A program made the position numbers and the translations under genes. Under the pieces are notes generated by a model, which saw only the letters and a program-made list of their open reading frames with translations, was not told where the DNA came from and did no database searches. Positions 16,083 through 23,642 of a stretch of DNA of 46,355 nt are shown one piece after another (the stretch's first letter is position 1; every line of letters starts with the position of its first letter). Origin of the DNA: Spirochaetaceae bacterium (GTDB lineage: Bacteria; Spirochaetota; Spirochaetia; DSM-27196; SLAA01); assembly GCA_003552985.1 (NCBI GenBank), contig PUPD01000292.1, positions 1 through 46,355 on the forward strand. The letters are read 5' to 3'.

Positions 16083-16865
16083 ATGCTCGGCTTCATGATC
16101 AAAAAGGCTTTCTTCGACACTTGGGATCACTTGTTGCCCATAATGGGTATCAATCTGCTGTTCCTGATCGTTATCGCGATCCCATTCAGTGCGGCGCCGC
16201 TTTTGGCCGCCACAACCGAGCCCGGAGCGGCAGCGATGTTCGGGGTTGGGCTGCTGATCGTGTTTGTGTTCGCCGGTGCCGTATCCGAGGTGATTCGAAA
16301 CGCTACCGACTATCAGAGCATAGAGCTGCGGGAGCTGCTCGCGGCGTTCAAGCGCACTGCCGGCGGCAGTCTGGTCTTTGGAGGCGTCTTCCTGGCCCAT
16401 CTGATTATTCTCGGGATCTCGGTGCCGGTATACTTCGCGATGGAGCACATTATCGGGCTGTTCGCGCTGATCGTGCTGTTCTGGGTGAGCGTGATCTGGT
16501 GGCTCGCCTGCCAGTTCTACTTCCCGATCCGTGCGCGTCTCAGTGACAAGCCTCTAAAAGCGCTGAAGAAGTGTTTCATCGTGTTCTTCGACAATCCGGG
16601 GTTCGCTGTGTTCACCGGCTTCGGTTGTCTGTTGGTGATACTCGGTTCGTATTTCATGCCGTTATTCCTGTTGATTCCCGGGCCGACGGGACTGCTTGTC
16701 TGGCTGCACGTCGGCTTCAAGCTGCGGCTCTACAAGTACGACTATCTGGAAGAGAATCCGAACGTCAATCGCAAGCGCATACCCTGGACTGCGCTGCTCA
16801 CCGAGGATCGTGAGAAGGTGGGGCCTCGGACCCTTCGGGGGATGATCTTCCCCTGGAAGGAGTAG
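16083..16865 (+). CDS. Polytopic membrane protein (YesL/DUF624-like, tentative)
   Basis: A 260-aa membrane protein with about five or six hydrophobic helices: LLPIMGINLLFLIVIAIPF, AAMFGVGLLIVFVFAGAVS, GSLVFGGVFLAHLIILGISV, IIGLFALIVLFWVSVIWWLA and FTGFGCLLVILGSYFMPLFL. A charged C-terminal tail ends in RGMIFPWKE. The pattern of an N-terminal FFDTWDHLLPIMGINL followed by WWLACQFYFPIRARL recalls YesL/DUF624-type proteins, but I am not sure. ATG 16083 is supported by the TATAAT 7 nt upstream. Its last 68 nt overlap the end of the convergent yhhQ gene. Confidence 0.65.
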   Translation: MLGFMIKKAFFDTWDHLLPIMGINLLFLIVIAIPFSAAPLLAATTEPGAAAMFGVGLLIVFVFAGAVSEVIRNATDYQSIELRELLAAFKRTAGGSLVFGGVFLAHLIILGISVPVYFAMEHIIGLFALIVLFWVSVIWWLACQFYFPIRARLSDKPLKALKKCFIVFFDNPGFAVFTGFGCLLVILGSYFMPLFLLIPGPTGLLVWLHVGFKLRLYKYDYLEENPNVNRKRIPWTALLTEDREKVGPRTLRGMIFPWKE

Positions 16866-17634
16866 ACCTGCCTCCGCCGGACATCGCCCGGGAAGTAGGA
16901 GCACCGTCCTCCGGCGCGGCAGCCGCGTGGGTATCGCGGCTATCCTGCTCGCTGACTGCCCCCCTATCGAACCAGAACCGTGCCAGATATACAAACGGGG
17001 TGTCCGCAACCGCTACGATCAGCTTCAGCAGATAGGTCGTCACCACGATCTCGAGCAGAACTCGGCCGTGAAACACTCCTAGGAACGCTACCAGGGTGAA
17101 GATCACCGAGTCTAAGAGCTGACTGACGGTGGTGCTCGCAATGTTGCGCAGCCAGATCAACCGCCGAGCGGGGAAGCGACGGCGCCAGGCCCCGTAGGCC
17201 CACACGTCATGCAGTTGGGCTACGAAATACGCGATTAGACTGGCTACGGTGATACGCGGAAGCACCGTGAAGATCGTCGCCAAGGCCGCATGGGCAAAGT
17301 CATCCGGCGCCGGTTCGACCTGCAGCGCAACCGTCATCAGCGCGGTGAAGATAACCAGACCGGCAAAGCCGATGAAGGGTGCACGACGGGCCGGCCGCTG
17401 TCCGTAGTTTTCCGAAAGGATATCGGTGACTAGGAACGACCCGGCATATACGATGTTACCCAGCGTAGCGGTTAGTCCGAACAGCTCTATCGTCTTGATG
17501 ACCTGAATATTGGCCGTAATCGCCGCCAGCGGCATCCAGGCCAGCAGGCCCGGTTTGCCGAAGAAGCGATAGACGCACATGATCGCGGCGAAATTGGCAA
17601 GCAAAAGCAGCAGCCACAGAAGCTCATTCGTCAT
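16798..17634 (-). CDS. yhhQ: Queuosine-precursor transporter (YhhQ/VUT family)
   Basis: Membrane carrier of the VUT/YhhQ family, which imports queuosine precursors (preQ0/preQ1) for tRNA modification. Family features include NIVYAGSFLVTDILSENYG, LPRITVASLIAYFVAQLHDV, IWLRNIASTTVSQLLDSVIF and LLKLIVAVADTPFVYLA across about six TM segments. The 278 aa are longer than the usual 210-240 because of a polar, disordered-looking tail of about 45 residues after the last helix; part of this tail is encoded antisense to the end of the neighbouring gene. Start ATG 17634 has AAGGGAG upstream. It follows the ECF-T-like gene by 34 nt and may belong to that operon. Confidence 0.85.
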   Translation of the reverse strand: MTNELLWLLLLLANFAAIMCVYRFFGKPGLLAWMPLAAITANIQVIKTIELFGLTATLGNIVYAGSFLVTDILSENYGQRPARRAPFIGFAGLVIFTALMTVALQVEPAPDDFAHAALATIFTVLPRITVASLIAYFVAQLHDVWAYGAWRRRFPARRLIWLRNIASTTVSQLLDSVIFTLVAFLGVFHGRVLLEIVVTTYLLKLIVAVADTPFVYLARFWFDRGAVSEQDSRDTHAAAAPEDGAPTSRAMSGGGRSTPSRGRSSPEGSEAPPSHDPR

Positions 17635-17668
17635 CGGTTTGCTCCCTTCGAAGATTCACACGAGTGTT

Positions 17669-18295
17669 TCAAAACGGCAGAGGTGAAGCCAGAAACACCA
17701 GCACCCAGTTTACCGAGAGCAATACACCCATGAGCGCGTAGCCGAACCGTGTGGTGTCTTTGGCAACGCTTCGACCGTCGGCGCGCTTTTCGCCCGGAGC
17801 GTACAGATCAAACAGCACCTCGTCCAGGCTTTCGATCAGTCCTCGCGGGCGGATCCGTTTCCTGCCCTCAATGACACGCTCAAAATAGTAGAAGACGCGG
17901 CCGATCAACCCTCCGAGACGCCCGGGCAGTCGGAGCTCGGGCCGTATTGAAGCCAGCGAGATGAAGACCAGCCCAACCACCGTGAAGCCCTTCTCCAGTC
18001 CGCTGCGCAACGCCCCAAGCGTCACCGAGAGGGGGCCGACGGTGAAGAGAATCTGACCGAACGGCGTAAAGAGGTTGAAAACCGTGATTGAGCTCACCAT
18101 GATCAGGAAATACATCCATTTGATGCGCTTGCCGTTCATCTTGGCCAGATACGCAAACAGCAGGACCTGGCCGATCCTCACCAACAGATTAGGTTGGAAC
18201 AGGAACGCCGGTATCAGCAATGCTCCGGTGAGAAAAAGGTGGTGCGGCGCAAAGTGGCGCCCGAGAAAGGTCTCAGGACGCTGCAAAGTAGGCAC
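17669..18295 (-). CDS. ECF-transporter T-component-like membrane protein
   Basis: A 208-aa membrane protein following the Gx transporter gene. Hydrophobic segments include FLTGALLIPAFLFQPNLL, WMYFLIMVSSITVFNLFTPF and the C-terminal YALMGVLLSVNWVLVFLAS. The middle (ITVGPLSVTLGAL-like stretch, then RSGLEKGFTVVGLVFISLAS) resembles the CbiQ/EcfT coupling protein. The start is set at GTG 18295, with GGAGG 6 nt upstream and a 23-nt overlap with the preceding gene; the frame is open to 18340. Together with the Gx protein it may form a substrate-binding plus coupling pair. No ATPase gene is adjacent. Confidence 0.6.
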   Translation of the reverse strand: MPTLQRPETFLGRHFAPHHLFLTGALLIPAFLFQPNLLVRIGQVLLFAYLAKMNGKRIKWMYFLIMVSSITVFNLFTPFGQILFTVGPLSVTLGALRSGLEKGFTVVGLVFISLASIRPELRLPGRLGGLIGRVFYYFERVIEGRKRIRPRGLIESLDEVLFDLYAPGEKRADGRSVAKDTTRFGYALMGVLLSVNWVLVFLASPLPF

Positions 18296-18884
18296 GAACC
18301 CCCTCCAGCCAGCGTGATTGCTCGTAGAACTTCTGTGCAAACAGACCGACCAACACGCCGCTGAACACCCCTAGCCCAATGAACAAAGGCGCAATCACCC
18401 ACGCGGTCATCCCGAAGATGAAGGTGACCGAGAGGTAGATCTGCACCACGTTGCTCGCCAACGCTCCGAAAACACTGAGTCCGACCAGCGAGATTTGCCG
18501 TCCAGCCAGCTTGTGCATCACCAGCATCGTGAACACGCTCGCGAACGAGCCTCCAAACGAGAACAGGAATACGTAGGACGCGAGCGTTCCATTGATCAGA
18601 CCGTGCCCGAGCACTTTCAGGAGCACCAGGAGCAGCACGTAGCGCGGCAACAGCAACTTCATCGCCAGTAGCACCGGAAGATTGGCTAGGCCGAGACGGA
18701 AAAACGGGAACGGCTTCGGGAACAGGTACTCCAGGGTTGAGAAGAAGAGACAAAGCGCGCCCAGAAAGGCGACGAACTCGAGCAACTCGGTTCTGTTCGG
18801 CGCTTCCAAGGTTCTGCCGGTAGCTTCGTGGACATTCATGTGATGCTCATGCGTCTGGCTATCATGCGTCCGGCGCTCACACAA
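18273..18884 (-). CDS. Gx transporter family protein (ECF S-component-like)
   Basis: Membrane protein of the family once called heptaprenyl diphosphate synthase component I and now usually Gx transporter. Recognisable parts are FPFFRLGLANLPVLLAMKLL, HGLINGTLASYVFLFSFGGS and GLSVFGALASNVVQIYLSVT, over about six TM helices. The frame starts with TTG at 18884, two bases after the PP2C stop; ATG 18839 is an alternative and neither has a convincing Shine-Dalgarno. It resembles ECF substrate-binding subunits and is followed by an EcfT-like gene. Substrate unknown. Confidence 0.75.
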   Translation of the reverse strand: MCERRTHDSQTHEHHMNVHEATGRTLEAPNRTELLEFVAFLGALCLFFSTLEYLFPKPFPFFRLGLANLPVLLAMKLLLPRYVLLLVLLKVLGHGLINGTLASYVFLFSFGGSFASVFTMLVMHKLAGRQISLVGLSVFGALASNVVQIYLSVTFIFGMTAWVIAPLFIGLGVFSGVLVGLFAQKFYEQSRWLEGVRAYFAAS

Positions 18885-18886
18885 CG

Positions 18887-19648
18887 TCAGCTTCGCGATA
18901 TCCGCAGCAGAGCTACCGAAATATTATCGGCTCCACCGGCGGCGTTAGCTGAGCCGACAAAGTCGCGAGCGGTCTCGGCGAGATCGGCGTTGCGCTCAGC
19001 AAGCGATGCCGCGATACCACCGTCGCCGAGCATGTCGCTGAGTCCGTCGCTGCACAGCAGCAGCAGGTCGTTTTCGGATTCCAGCGCCTCGATCGCAAAG
19101 AAGTCCAGGTAGAACTGATCCTCGCTGCCGAAACAGTTCACGATTATGTTACCGGGAATCGTAGGATCCCCGAGCTGTTCGCGCAATGTGTGGTCTTGGG
19201 TGAGCTGGCGCAACCCTTCATCGTTGTAGCGGTACAGCCGCGAATCGCCTGCGTGCAGACAGTACAGGGCACCGTTATAGCCAAACACACCGGTATAGGT
19301 GGTAGACATGCCTGCGCGGCCCGACCCGAGCCAGCTCTTCTTGATTAGATCGGTGTTGACCTCCAGGGCCGCAGTGCGAACGGCGTATGCGAGGTTCTCC
19401 GGATCCAGTCCCTCCTCGAACCCCTCCAGCCGGCTCAGCATCTGGCCGGCAACGATCTTGCTGGCCTGATCGCCGCCGGGGGCACCGCCCACACCGTCAG
19501 CCACCCCCACGAGAAAGCGATCATCCGGAAACTCGACTCGCGCGGTCTTCTCGTCGTCCCGAATCAGGCGCGACCCGATTGCGACCACGTCTTCATTCTT
19601 CCTGCGTACCTTACCACGATTGCATGAAACCGCGATCTCAAGTGCCAT
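18887..19648 (-). CDS. PP2C-family serine/threonine phosphatase
   Basis: A 253-aa cytoplasmic Stp1/PrpC-type phosphatase requiring Mg or Mn. The metal-binding motifs are all present: VRRKNEDVV near the N-terminus, VGVADGVGGAPGGDQAS, CLHAGDSRLYRY, LLLCSDGLSDML and GGADNISVALL. It should reverse Hanks-type kinase phosphorylation; no such kinase is in the window. Start ATG 19648 lies 2 nt downstream of the EAL gene stop, with AAGGAGAG inside the end of that gene, so the two are translationally linked. Confidence 0.92.
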   Translation of the reverse strand: MALEIAVSCNRGKVRRKNEDVVAIGSRLIRDDEKTARVEFPDDRFLVGVADGVGGAPGGDQASKIVAGQMLSRLEGFEEGLDPENLAYAVRTAALEVNTDLIKKSWLGSGRAGMSTTYTGVFGYNGALYCLHAGDSRLYRYNDEGLRQLTQDHTLREQLGDPTIPGNIIVNCFGSEDQFYLDFFAIEALESENDLLLLCSDGLSDMLGDGGIAASLAERNADLAETARDFVGSANAAGGADNISVALLRISRS

Positions 19649-19649
19649 A

Positions 19650-21236
19650 TCAGCTCTCCTTCACGGCCCAAGCGTTGAAATCGGCTGCGAACAGTTCCGC
19701 AGGAACCGCCTTGCCGAAATAGTATCCTTGAAAAGTTCTGCAACCCAGGCCCCATAGCACGCTGATCTGTTCGAATTGCTCCGCCCCTTCTACCACGACT
19801 TCTATGCCGAGCCCGGTGGCCATATTGCAGATTGCGCGGACGATACTCATCGTCGGGGGGTCACTCAGCAACTCGCCCAGGAATGTCCGGTCCAGCTTGA
19901 TCGCCCGAACCGGGAAGTGCCTGATATAGCTCAGCGACGAATACCCGGTGCCGAAGTCATCGATGGCGACTTCTATGCCCATCTCGCGCATTCGCCGTAT
20001 TTTGTGCAGCGAATCCTCCGGGTCGTCCATGATGCTGCTTTCGGTAATCTCCAGGCGAAGATTCGGCGGACCTACCTGGGCGCGGTTCAGCGCGCGCTCG
20101 ATGTTAGACAAGAGATGCTCGTCGCGGAACTGCCGCGGGGAGACGTTGAGCGAAACGTATAGCCGGTCCAACCCCTCGTCGGTACGGGAGGCCCACTCGG
20201 CGAGAATGTCCGACACGGTGTACAGCGACCAGGTCCCGATCGGAACGATCAGTCCACTCTCCTCCGCCACCGGAATGAAGCGGTCCGGCGCGACTAACCC
20301 GTGGCTCGGATGATGCCAGCGAATGAGCGCCTCAGCGCCCACCACCTGCGCCTGCGCCTCGGACCGATTACAAGCGGTTACGCGCATCAGCGGTTGGTAA
20401 TGCAGCTCGAACTGCCGGTCTATCTCTGCGATCGCTTGTTCTTCGAGTGCTTTGATAATGCTGTTCTGCAGCTCTATCTTCTCGATGACCGCCACGCTCA
20501 TCTCGGACTGATACATCGTGAACACGCGCCGGGCGCGTAGACTGTTCGACAGCGCGATGTCGGCATTTCGAAGCAGGCTGCGCTTGGTTGTCCCGTGATC
20601 GGGATGCCGGGCAGCCCCAATGTAACACCCGAACGAAAGCGTATACTGCGGCAAGGTATAGCGCCTCGCGATCACCTCATGGAAGCGTTCGGCGTGATAC
20701 TCAATCACCTCGGTGTCGGAGTGGTGAAGCAGGAGCACGACAAACTCGGCTTCGCGCGTATGGTACAGGCGCCCCTCAGCCGGCAGACACTCCTTCAGAC
20801 GTTCACCAGTCTCGTAGATGATCCAATCGGTGAGGCTGGGGTCCAAAGAGCGCTTGGCATCCTCAAAGCTCTGGTCAAGCGCTACGATGTATACCACGAT
20901 GTCGCTTGGCTCGGGCGAGCTGTGCGCTTGATTAAGAAACCCGTTCAGCTCGTTGTCGAGCACCGCGTGATTGGCCAACCCGGTCTTCTCGTTGTAGATG
21001 AGACGCTTCTCGAGCTTCTGTTCGCGACGCTTCCGCGCTTGAATCTGCTCCTGCAGCTCCTGCAGCGACTGGGCGGTTTCGTCGAGTTGCTGCTCGAGAT
21101 GCTGTTCGCGGGTACGAATCGCAAGGTAGCGGTGCTTGATGTCCTCGGGGATATCATGGCGCCCAAAAACATCCTCCAGCTCCCTGACGGTTCCGGAGGG
21201 GAGGTCATGCTCCCCGATCAAGTCCCTCAGACTCAT
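19650..21236 (-). CDS. Degenerate GGDEF plus EAL domain protein (c-di-GMP phosphodiesterase)
   Basis: A 528-aa cytoplasmic protein. It has an N-terminal coiled coil (about 40-80), a GGDEF-like domain (about 85-250) and an EAL domain (about 270-520). In the first domain the signature is replaced by REAEF (YHTREAEFVVLL), so cyclase activity is unlikely. The EAL domain keeps its catalytic residues: EALIRW, LNVSPRQF, LEITES, IDDFGTGYSS, IKLDRTF, EGAEQFEQ and QGYYFGK. It should hydrolyse c-di-GMP, with the first domain possibly sensing GTP. ATG 21236 has AGGGAG upstream. It is transcribed with the PP2C phosphatase gene and possibly with the PTS-IIC-like gene. Confidence 0.92.
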   Translation of the reverse strand: MSLRDLIGEHDLPSGTVRELEDVFGRHDIPEDIKHRYLAIRTREQHLEQQLDETAQSLQELQEQIQARKRREQKLEKRLIYNEKTGLANHAVLDNELNGFLNQAHSSPEPSDIVVYIVALDQSFEDAKRSLDPSLTDWIIYETGERLKECLPAEGRLYHTREAEFVVLLLHHSDTEVIEYHAERFHEVIARRYTLPQYTLSFGCYIGAARHPDHGTTKRSLLRNADIALSNSLRARRVFTMYQSEMSVAVIEKIELQNSIIKALEEQAIAEIDRQFELHYQPLMRVTACNRSEAQAQVVGAEALIRWHHPSHGLVAPDRFIPVAEESGLIVPIGTWSLYTVSDILAEWASRTDEGLDRLYVSLNVSPRQFRDEHLLSNIERALNRAQVGPPNLRLEITESSIMDDPEDSLHKIRRMREMGIEVAIDDFGTGYSSLSYIRHFPVRAIKLDRTFLGELLSDPPTMSIVRAICNMATGLGIEVVVEGAEQFEQISVLWGLGCRTFQGYYFGKAVPAELFAADFNAWAVKES

Positions 21237-21270
21237 CGATCTCCCTCGCTCCTCCCTCAGCCACCGATAT

Positions 21271-22305
21271 TCAGAGATCTAACCGCAGATCGCCGAACCG
21301 TATCAGCCCTTGCTTGCGCATCACCTCGCTGACGAGCAGCGTAAGCGCCGCCGGCAACACTAGGTGCAGCACAACGATGCCCGGTATCCCGGCGCTCCCC
21401 ATGACCTCAAGCGTGGCGATCTGCCCGACAAGGCCGGCCGTGCCCATGCCGGCGCCGATTGCGTTATTCTCCATTTGAAACACGGTCGTGGCAAGAGGCC
21501 CAATCACCGCCGAGCTAACGATGGTCGGCACCCAGACAACCGGCCGCCTTACGATATTCGGAAACTGCAGCATTGAGGTCCCAATGCCCTGCGCCAGCAG
21601 TCCCGCTGCCTTGTTTTCCCGGTAGCTGCTCACCGCAAACCCGACCATCTGGGTGGCGCAGCCGACCGTAGCGGCCCCGGCCGCCAGGCCGCTGATTCCA
21701 AGCGAGATCGAGAGCGCGGCGCTGGAAACCGGTGCGGTCAGAGTCATCCCCATGACTACCGCAACAAGCGCACCCATCGGAACGGGGTAGAGACCTGTCA
21801 GGAAGTTGATGAGCTCGCCGAGTTGCGTCATGAACGCCGCAACCGCCGGAGCAACGGCAATTCCGGCCGCGCCGCCGGCCAGCACCGTGACGCCCGGGAC
21901 TACCACAATATCCAGACGCGTCCGCCCGGCGACGAGCTTGCCGAGCTCGGCGCCGACCCACGCCGCCACCAGCGCTCCGACCGGCTCTCCGATCGTAACG
22001 GCGGCTGGAGCGCCGTTTTCGAGAACCACAGTCCCGGCGCCGATAGCCCCCGCGGTGATTGCGCCGAACAGCGCCAACGGAGGTGCACCGGCGCCCCACG
22101 CAACGCCGGCACCGATAGCCGGCCCCATCAGCAACTGCGCAAGGTCACCAACCCGCTCTACAATCGTGATACTGCTGTAGATGCCTATTTGACGGAGGAT
22201 CAGTCCGATGATCAGCGACGCAAACAGCCCCAACGCCATCCCGTTGATGACCGAGACCGCGTGTGCTTGAACTCTGCGAAGATACTCTATCAGCGGGATG
22301 TTCAA
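21271..22305 (-). CDS. PTS-IIC-like membrane protein (PF13303-type)
   Basis: A 344-aa, glycine- and alanine-rich polytopic membrane protein of the PTS_EIIC_2 type. Typical stretches are GMALGLFASLIIGLILRQIG, LMGPAIGAGVAWGAGAPPL, VGCATQMVGFAVSSYRENK and IGAGMGTAGLVGQIATLEVM. About ten TM segments are visible. No EIIA or EIIB domain is attached, and none lies nearby, so it may be a transporter without sugar phosphorylation or a sensor. The frame begins at TTG 22305 with ACGAGG very close to it; the start is uncertain. It lies 21 nt after the tRNA-Arg gene, so tRNA and mRNA may share a transcript. Confidence 0.8.
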   Translation of the reverse strand: MNIPLIEYLRRVQAHAVSVINGMALGLFASLIIGLILRQIGIYSSITIVERVGDLAQLLMGPAIGAGVAWGAGAPPLALFGAITAGAIGAGTVVLENGAPAAVTIGEPVGALVAAWVGAELGKLVAGRTRLDIVVVPGVTVLAGGAAGIAVAPAVAAFMTQLGELINFLTGLYPVPMGALVAVVMGMTLTAPVSSAALSISLGISGLAAGAATVGCATQMVGFAVSSYRENKAAGLLAQGIGTSMLQFPNIVRRPVVWVPTIVSSAVIGPLATTVFQMENNAIGAGMGTAGLVGQIATLEVMGSAGIPGIVVLHLVLPAALTLLVSEVMRKQGLIRFGDLRLDL

Positions 22306-22326
22306 CCTCGTGCGGTCGAAATTAAC

Positions 22327-22400
<74 letters not shown>

Positions 22401-22472
22401 GCGTATGATCGGCCCGCGCGTGTCGCCGGGCCGCGATCTCTGTCGCCAGCGTACACGACGTATTCCCCGCAT

Positions 22473-22501
22473 ACGGTAAGCATTTGCCACCCCAGTGTCA
22501 A
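22473..22501 (-). promoter_or_regulatory. Promoter of tRNA-Arg
   Basis: On the minus strand, TTGACA (22501-22496), a 17-nt spacer and TACCGT (22478-22473). The start would be near 22466, giving a leader of about 65 nt before the mature tRNA. The leader contains an inverted repeat CGGCCCG/CGGGCCG (22410-22416 and 22427-22433). Confidence 0.5.
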
Positions 22502-22537
22502 GTTCCCGCAAGTCGCCGAGGTTGCCGGTTGCCGCCC

Positions 22538-22565
22538 TTGACAGCCGCCGGCGCGCGACTACAAT
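22538..22565 (+). promoter_or_regulatory. Promoter of the DUF4321-maf unit
   Basis: TTGACA (22538-22543), 16-nt spacer, TACAAT (22560-22565). The -10 ends 10 nt before ATG 22576 and there is no Shine-Dalgarno, so the mRNA is predicted to be nearly leaderless. An in-frame ATG at 22567 would lie upstream of the predicted start site. Confidence 0.6.
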
Positions 22566-22575
22566 CATGCGGCGT

Positions 22576-22806
22576 ATGAAACTCAAGCCCGCGACGGTGC
22601 TCGGAATAACGGTTCTCTGTGTGGTGCTCGGTACCGTAGCCTGGGAGCTTATCGAGCGTATCGGACTCTACTTCTACCAGGCGATGCCGAGTCTCGCGGT
22701 CGGTCCTTACGGCTTTGATGTCGGGGTTCTGGCGGTGTGGATCCGCATCAACCCCGGTAGCATACTCGCACTCCCCGCTGCGGTGCTGCTTCTGAGGCGC
22801 CTGTGA
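22576..22806 (+). CDS. DUF4321 family small membrane protein
   Basis: A 76-aa protein with an N-terminal TM helix (ATVLGITVLCVVLGTVAWEL) and a C-terminal hydrophobic segment (ILALPAAVLLLRRL). The phrase GPYGFDVGVLAVWIRINPGS matches the DUF4321 pattern, in which a conserved D-G-V-L stretch leads into the second helix. In spirochaetes and clostridia this gene often precedes maf, as here. Its TGA overlaps the maf GTG (GTGA). Function unknown. Confidence 0.75.
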   Translation: MKLKPATVLGITVLCVVLGTVAWELIERIGLYFYQAMPSLAVGPYGFDVGVLAVWIRINPGSILALPAAVLLLRRL

Positions 22807-23468
22807 GCTCGGCGGATAACCCACCCCGTAACGCTGATCATCGGGAGCGTGACAACGCCGTGCAGATTACCGGCTCGCTCGGTCGAATTGTGCTTGCGTC
22901 GGCCTCACCGCGACGAGCAGAGCTCCTGCGCATGCTCGGCCTGCCGTTTCGAATCCTCCCGCAGGATATTCCGGAAGATCCCGAGCCGGGTGAAACCCCG
23001 TTGGCGACCGCTCGTCGCCTGGCGGCAGCCAAGGCGCTGGCAGCGCGTGACTCCCTATCAGGCCGGGGGCTTACCGGAGACGAGCTCATACTTGGAGCCG
23101 ACACCGTGGTGGTTCTCGACGGACAGCTATACGGAAAGCCGCGCGACCGTACCGAAGCACGCGCAGTGATCTCTGCCCTTGCCGGCCGTGAGCATGAGGT
23201 GATCTCGGCGATTGCAGTGTGCTCGCCGCAGTTCGCAGACCTGCACCGGGAACACGATTGCAGCACGGTGCGCTTTCGCACCATGACACCGGCCGAGATC
23301 GAGTGGTATTTGAACACCGAGGAATGGGCGGATGCGGCCGGAGGCTACAAGGCGCAAGGCCGTGGCGCGTGGTTCGTAGATGCAATCCACGGCTCGTTTT
23401 ACTCGGTAATGGGGTTGCCAATTCACTGCTTATACTCTATTCTAAGGCGCGTTTCGTTCCGGTTCTAG
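22803..23468 (+). CDS. maf: Maf family nucleoside triphosphate pyrophosphatase
   Basis: Maf proteins hydrolyse non-canonical or canonical NTPs (dTTP, UTP and modified bases) to NMP and PPi. The signature IVLASASPRRAELLRMLG is followed by LILGADTVVVLDGQLYGKPR, AGREHEVISAIAV and WADAAGGYKAQGRGAWFVD. The 221 aa are slightly long because of an N-terminal extension of about 25 residues before the core. GTG 22803 is chosen for its GTGA overlap with the DUF4321 gene; GTG 22860 would give a shorter protein. Confidence 0.92.
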   Translation: MSSADNPPRNADHRERDNAVQITGSLGRIVLASASPRRAELLRMLGLPFRILPQDIPEDPEPGETPLATARRLAAAKALAARDSLSGRGLTGDELILGADTVVVLDGQLYGKPRDRTEARAVISALAGREHEVISAIAVCSPQFADLHREHDCSTVRFRTMTPAEIEWYLNTEEWADAAGGYKAQGRGAWFVDAIHGSFYSVMGLPIHCLYSILRRVSFRF

Positions 23469-23596
23469 TTTGCCCGCGCCTTGCGCCTTGCGCTCGGCGC
23501 CGGTTGATCCGGTCCGGAGCATCCGAAACGCAAAACTTCCGGCCGCTCACTTTGAACTCATCATCGTCGGTGCGGCTCGAGAATCAAACCGAAGGA

Positions 23597-23626
23597 ATAC
23601 CCTGCCCCGCATTCGGGGCGTGGTAT
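23597..23626 (+). promoter_or_regulatory. rpsB leader hairpin, candidate S2 autoregulatory element
   Basis: ATACC (23597-23601) pairs with GGTAT (23622-23626) and GCCCCG (23604-23609) with CGGGGC (23614-23619) around a CATT loop. A 2x2 internal loop with one U-G wobble separates the stems. The hairpin ends 6 nt before the GGAGG-type ribosome binding site of rpsB and has no T-run, which argues against a terminator. Position and strength suggest translational feedback by S2, as known for rpsB leaders elsewhere; this instance is inference. Confidence 0.45.
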
Positions 23627-23642
23627 CGGGTAGGAGGCACTC

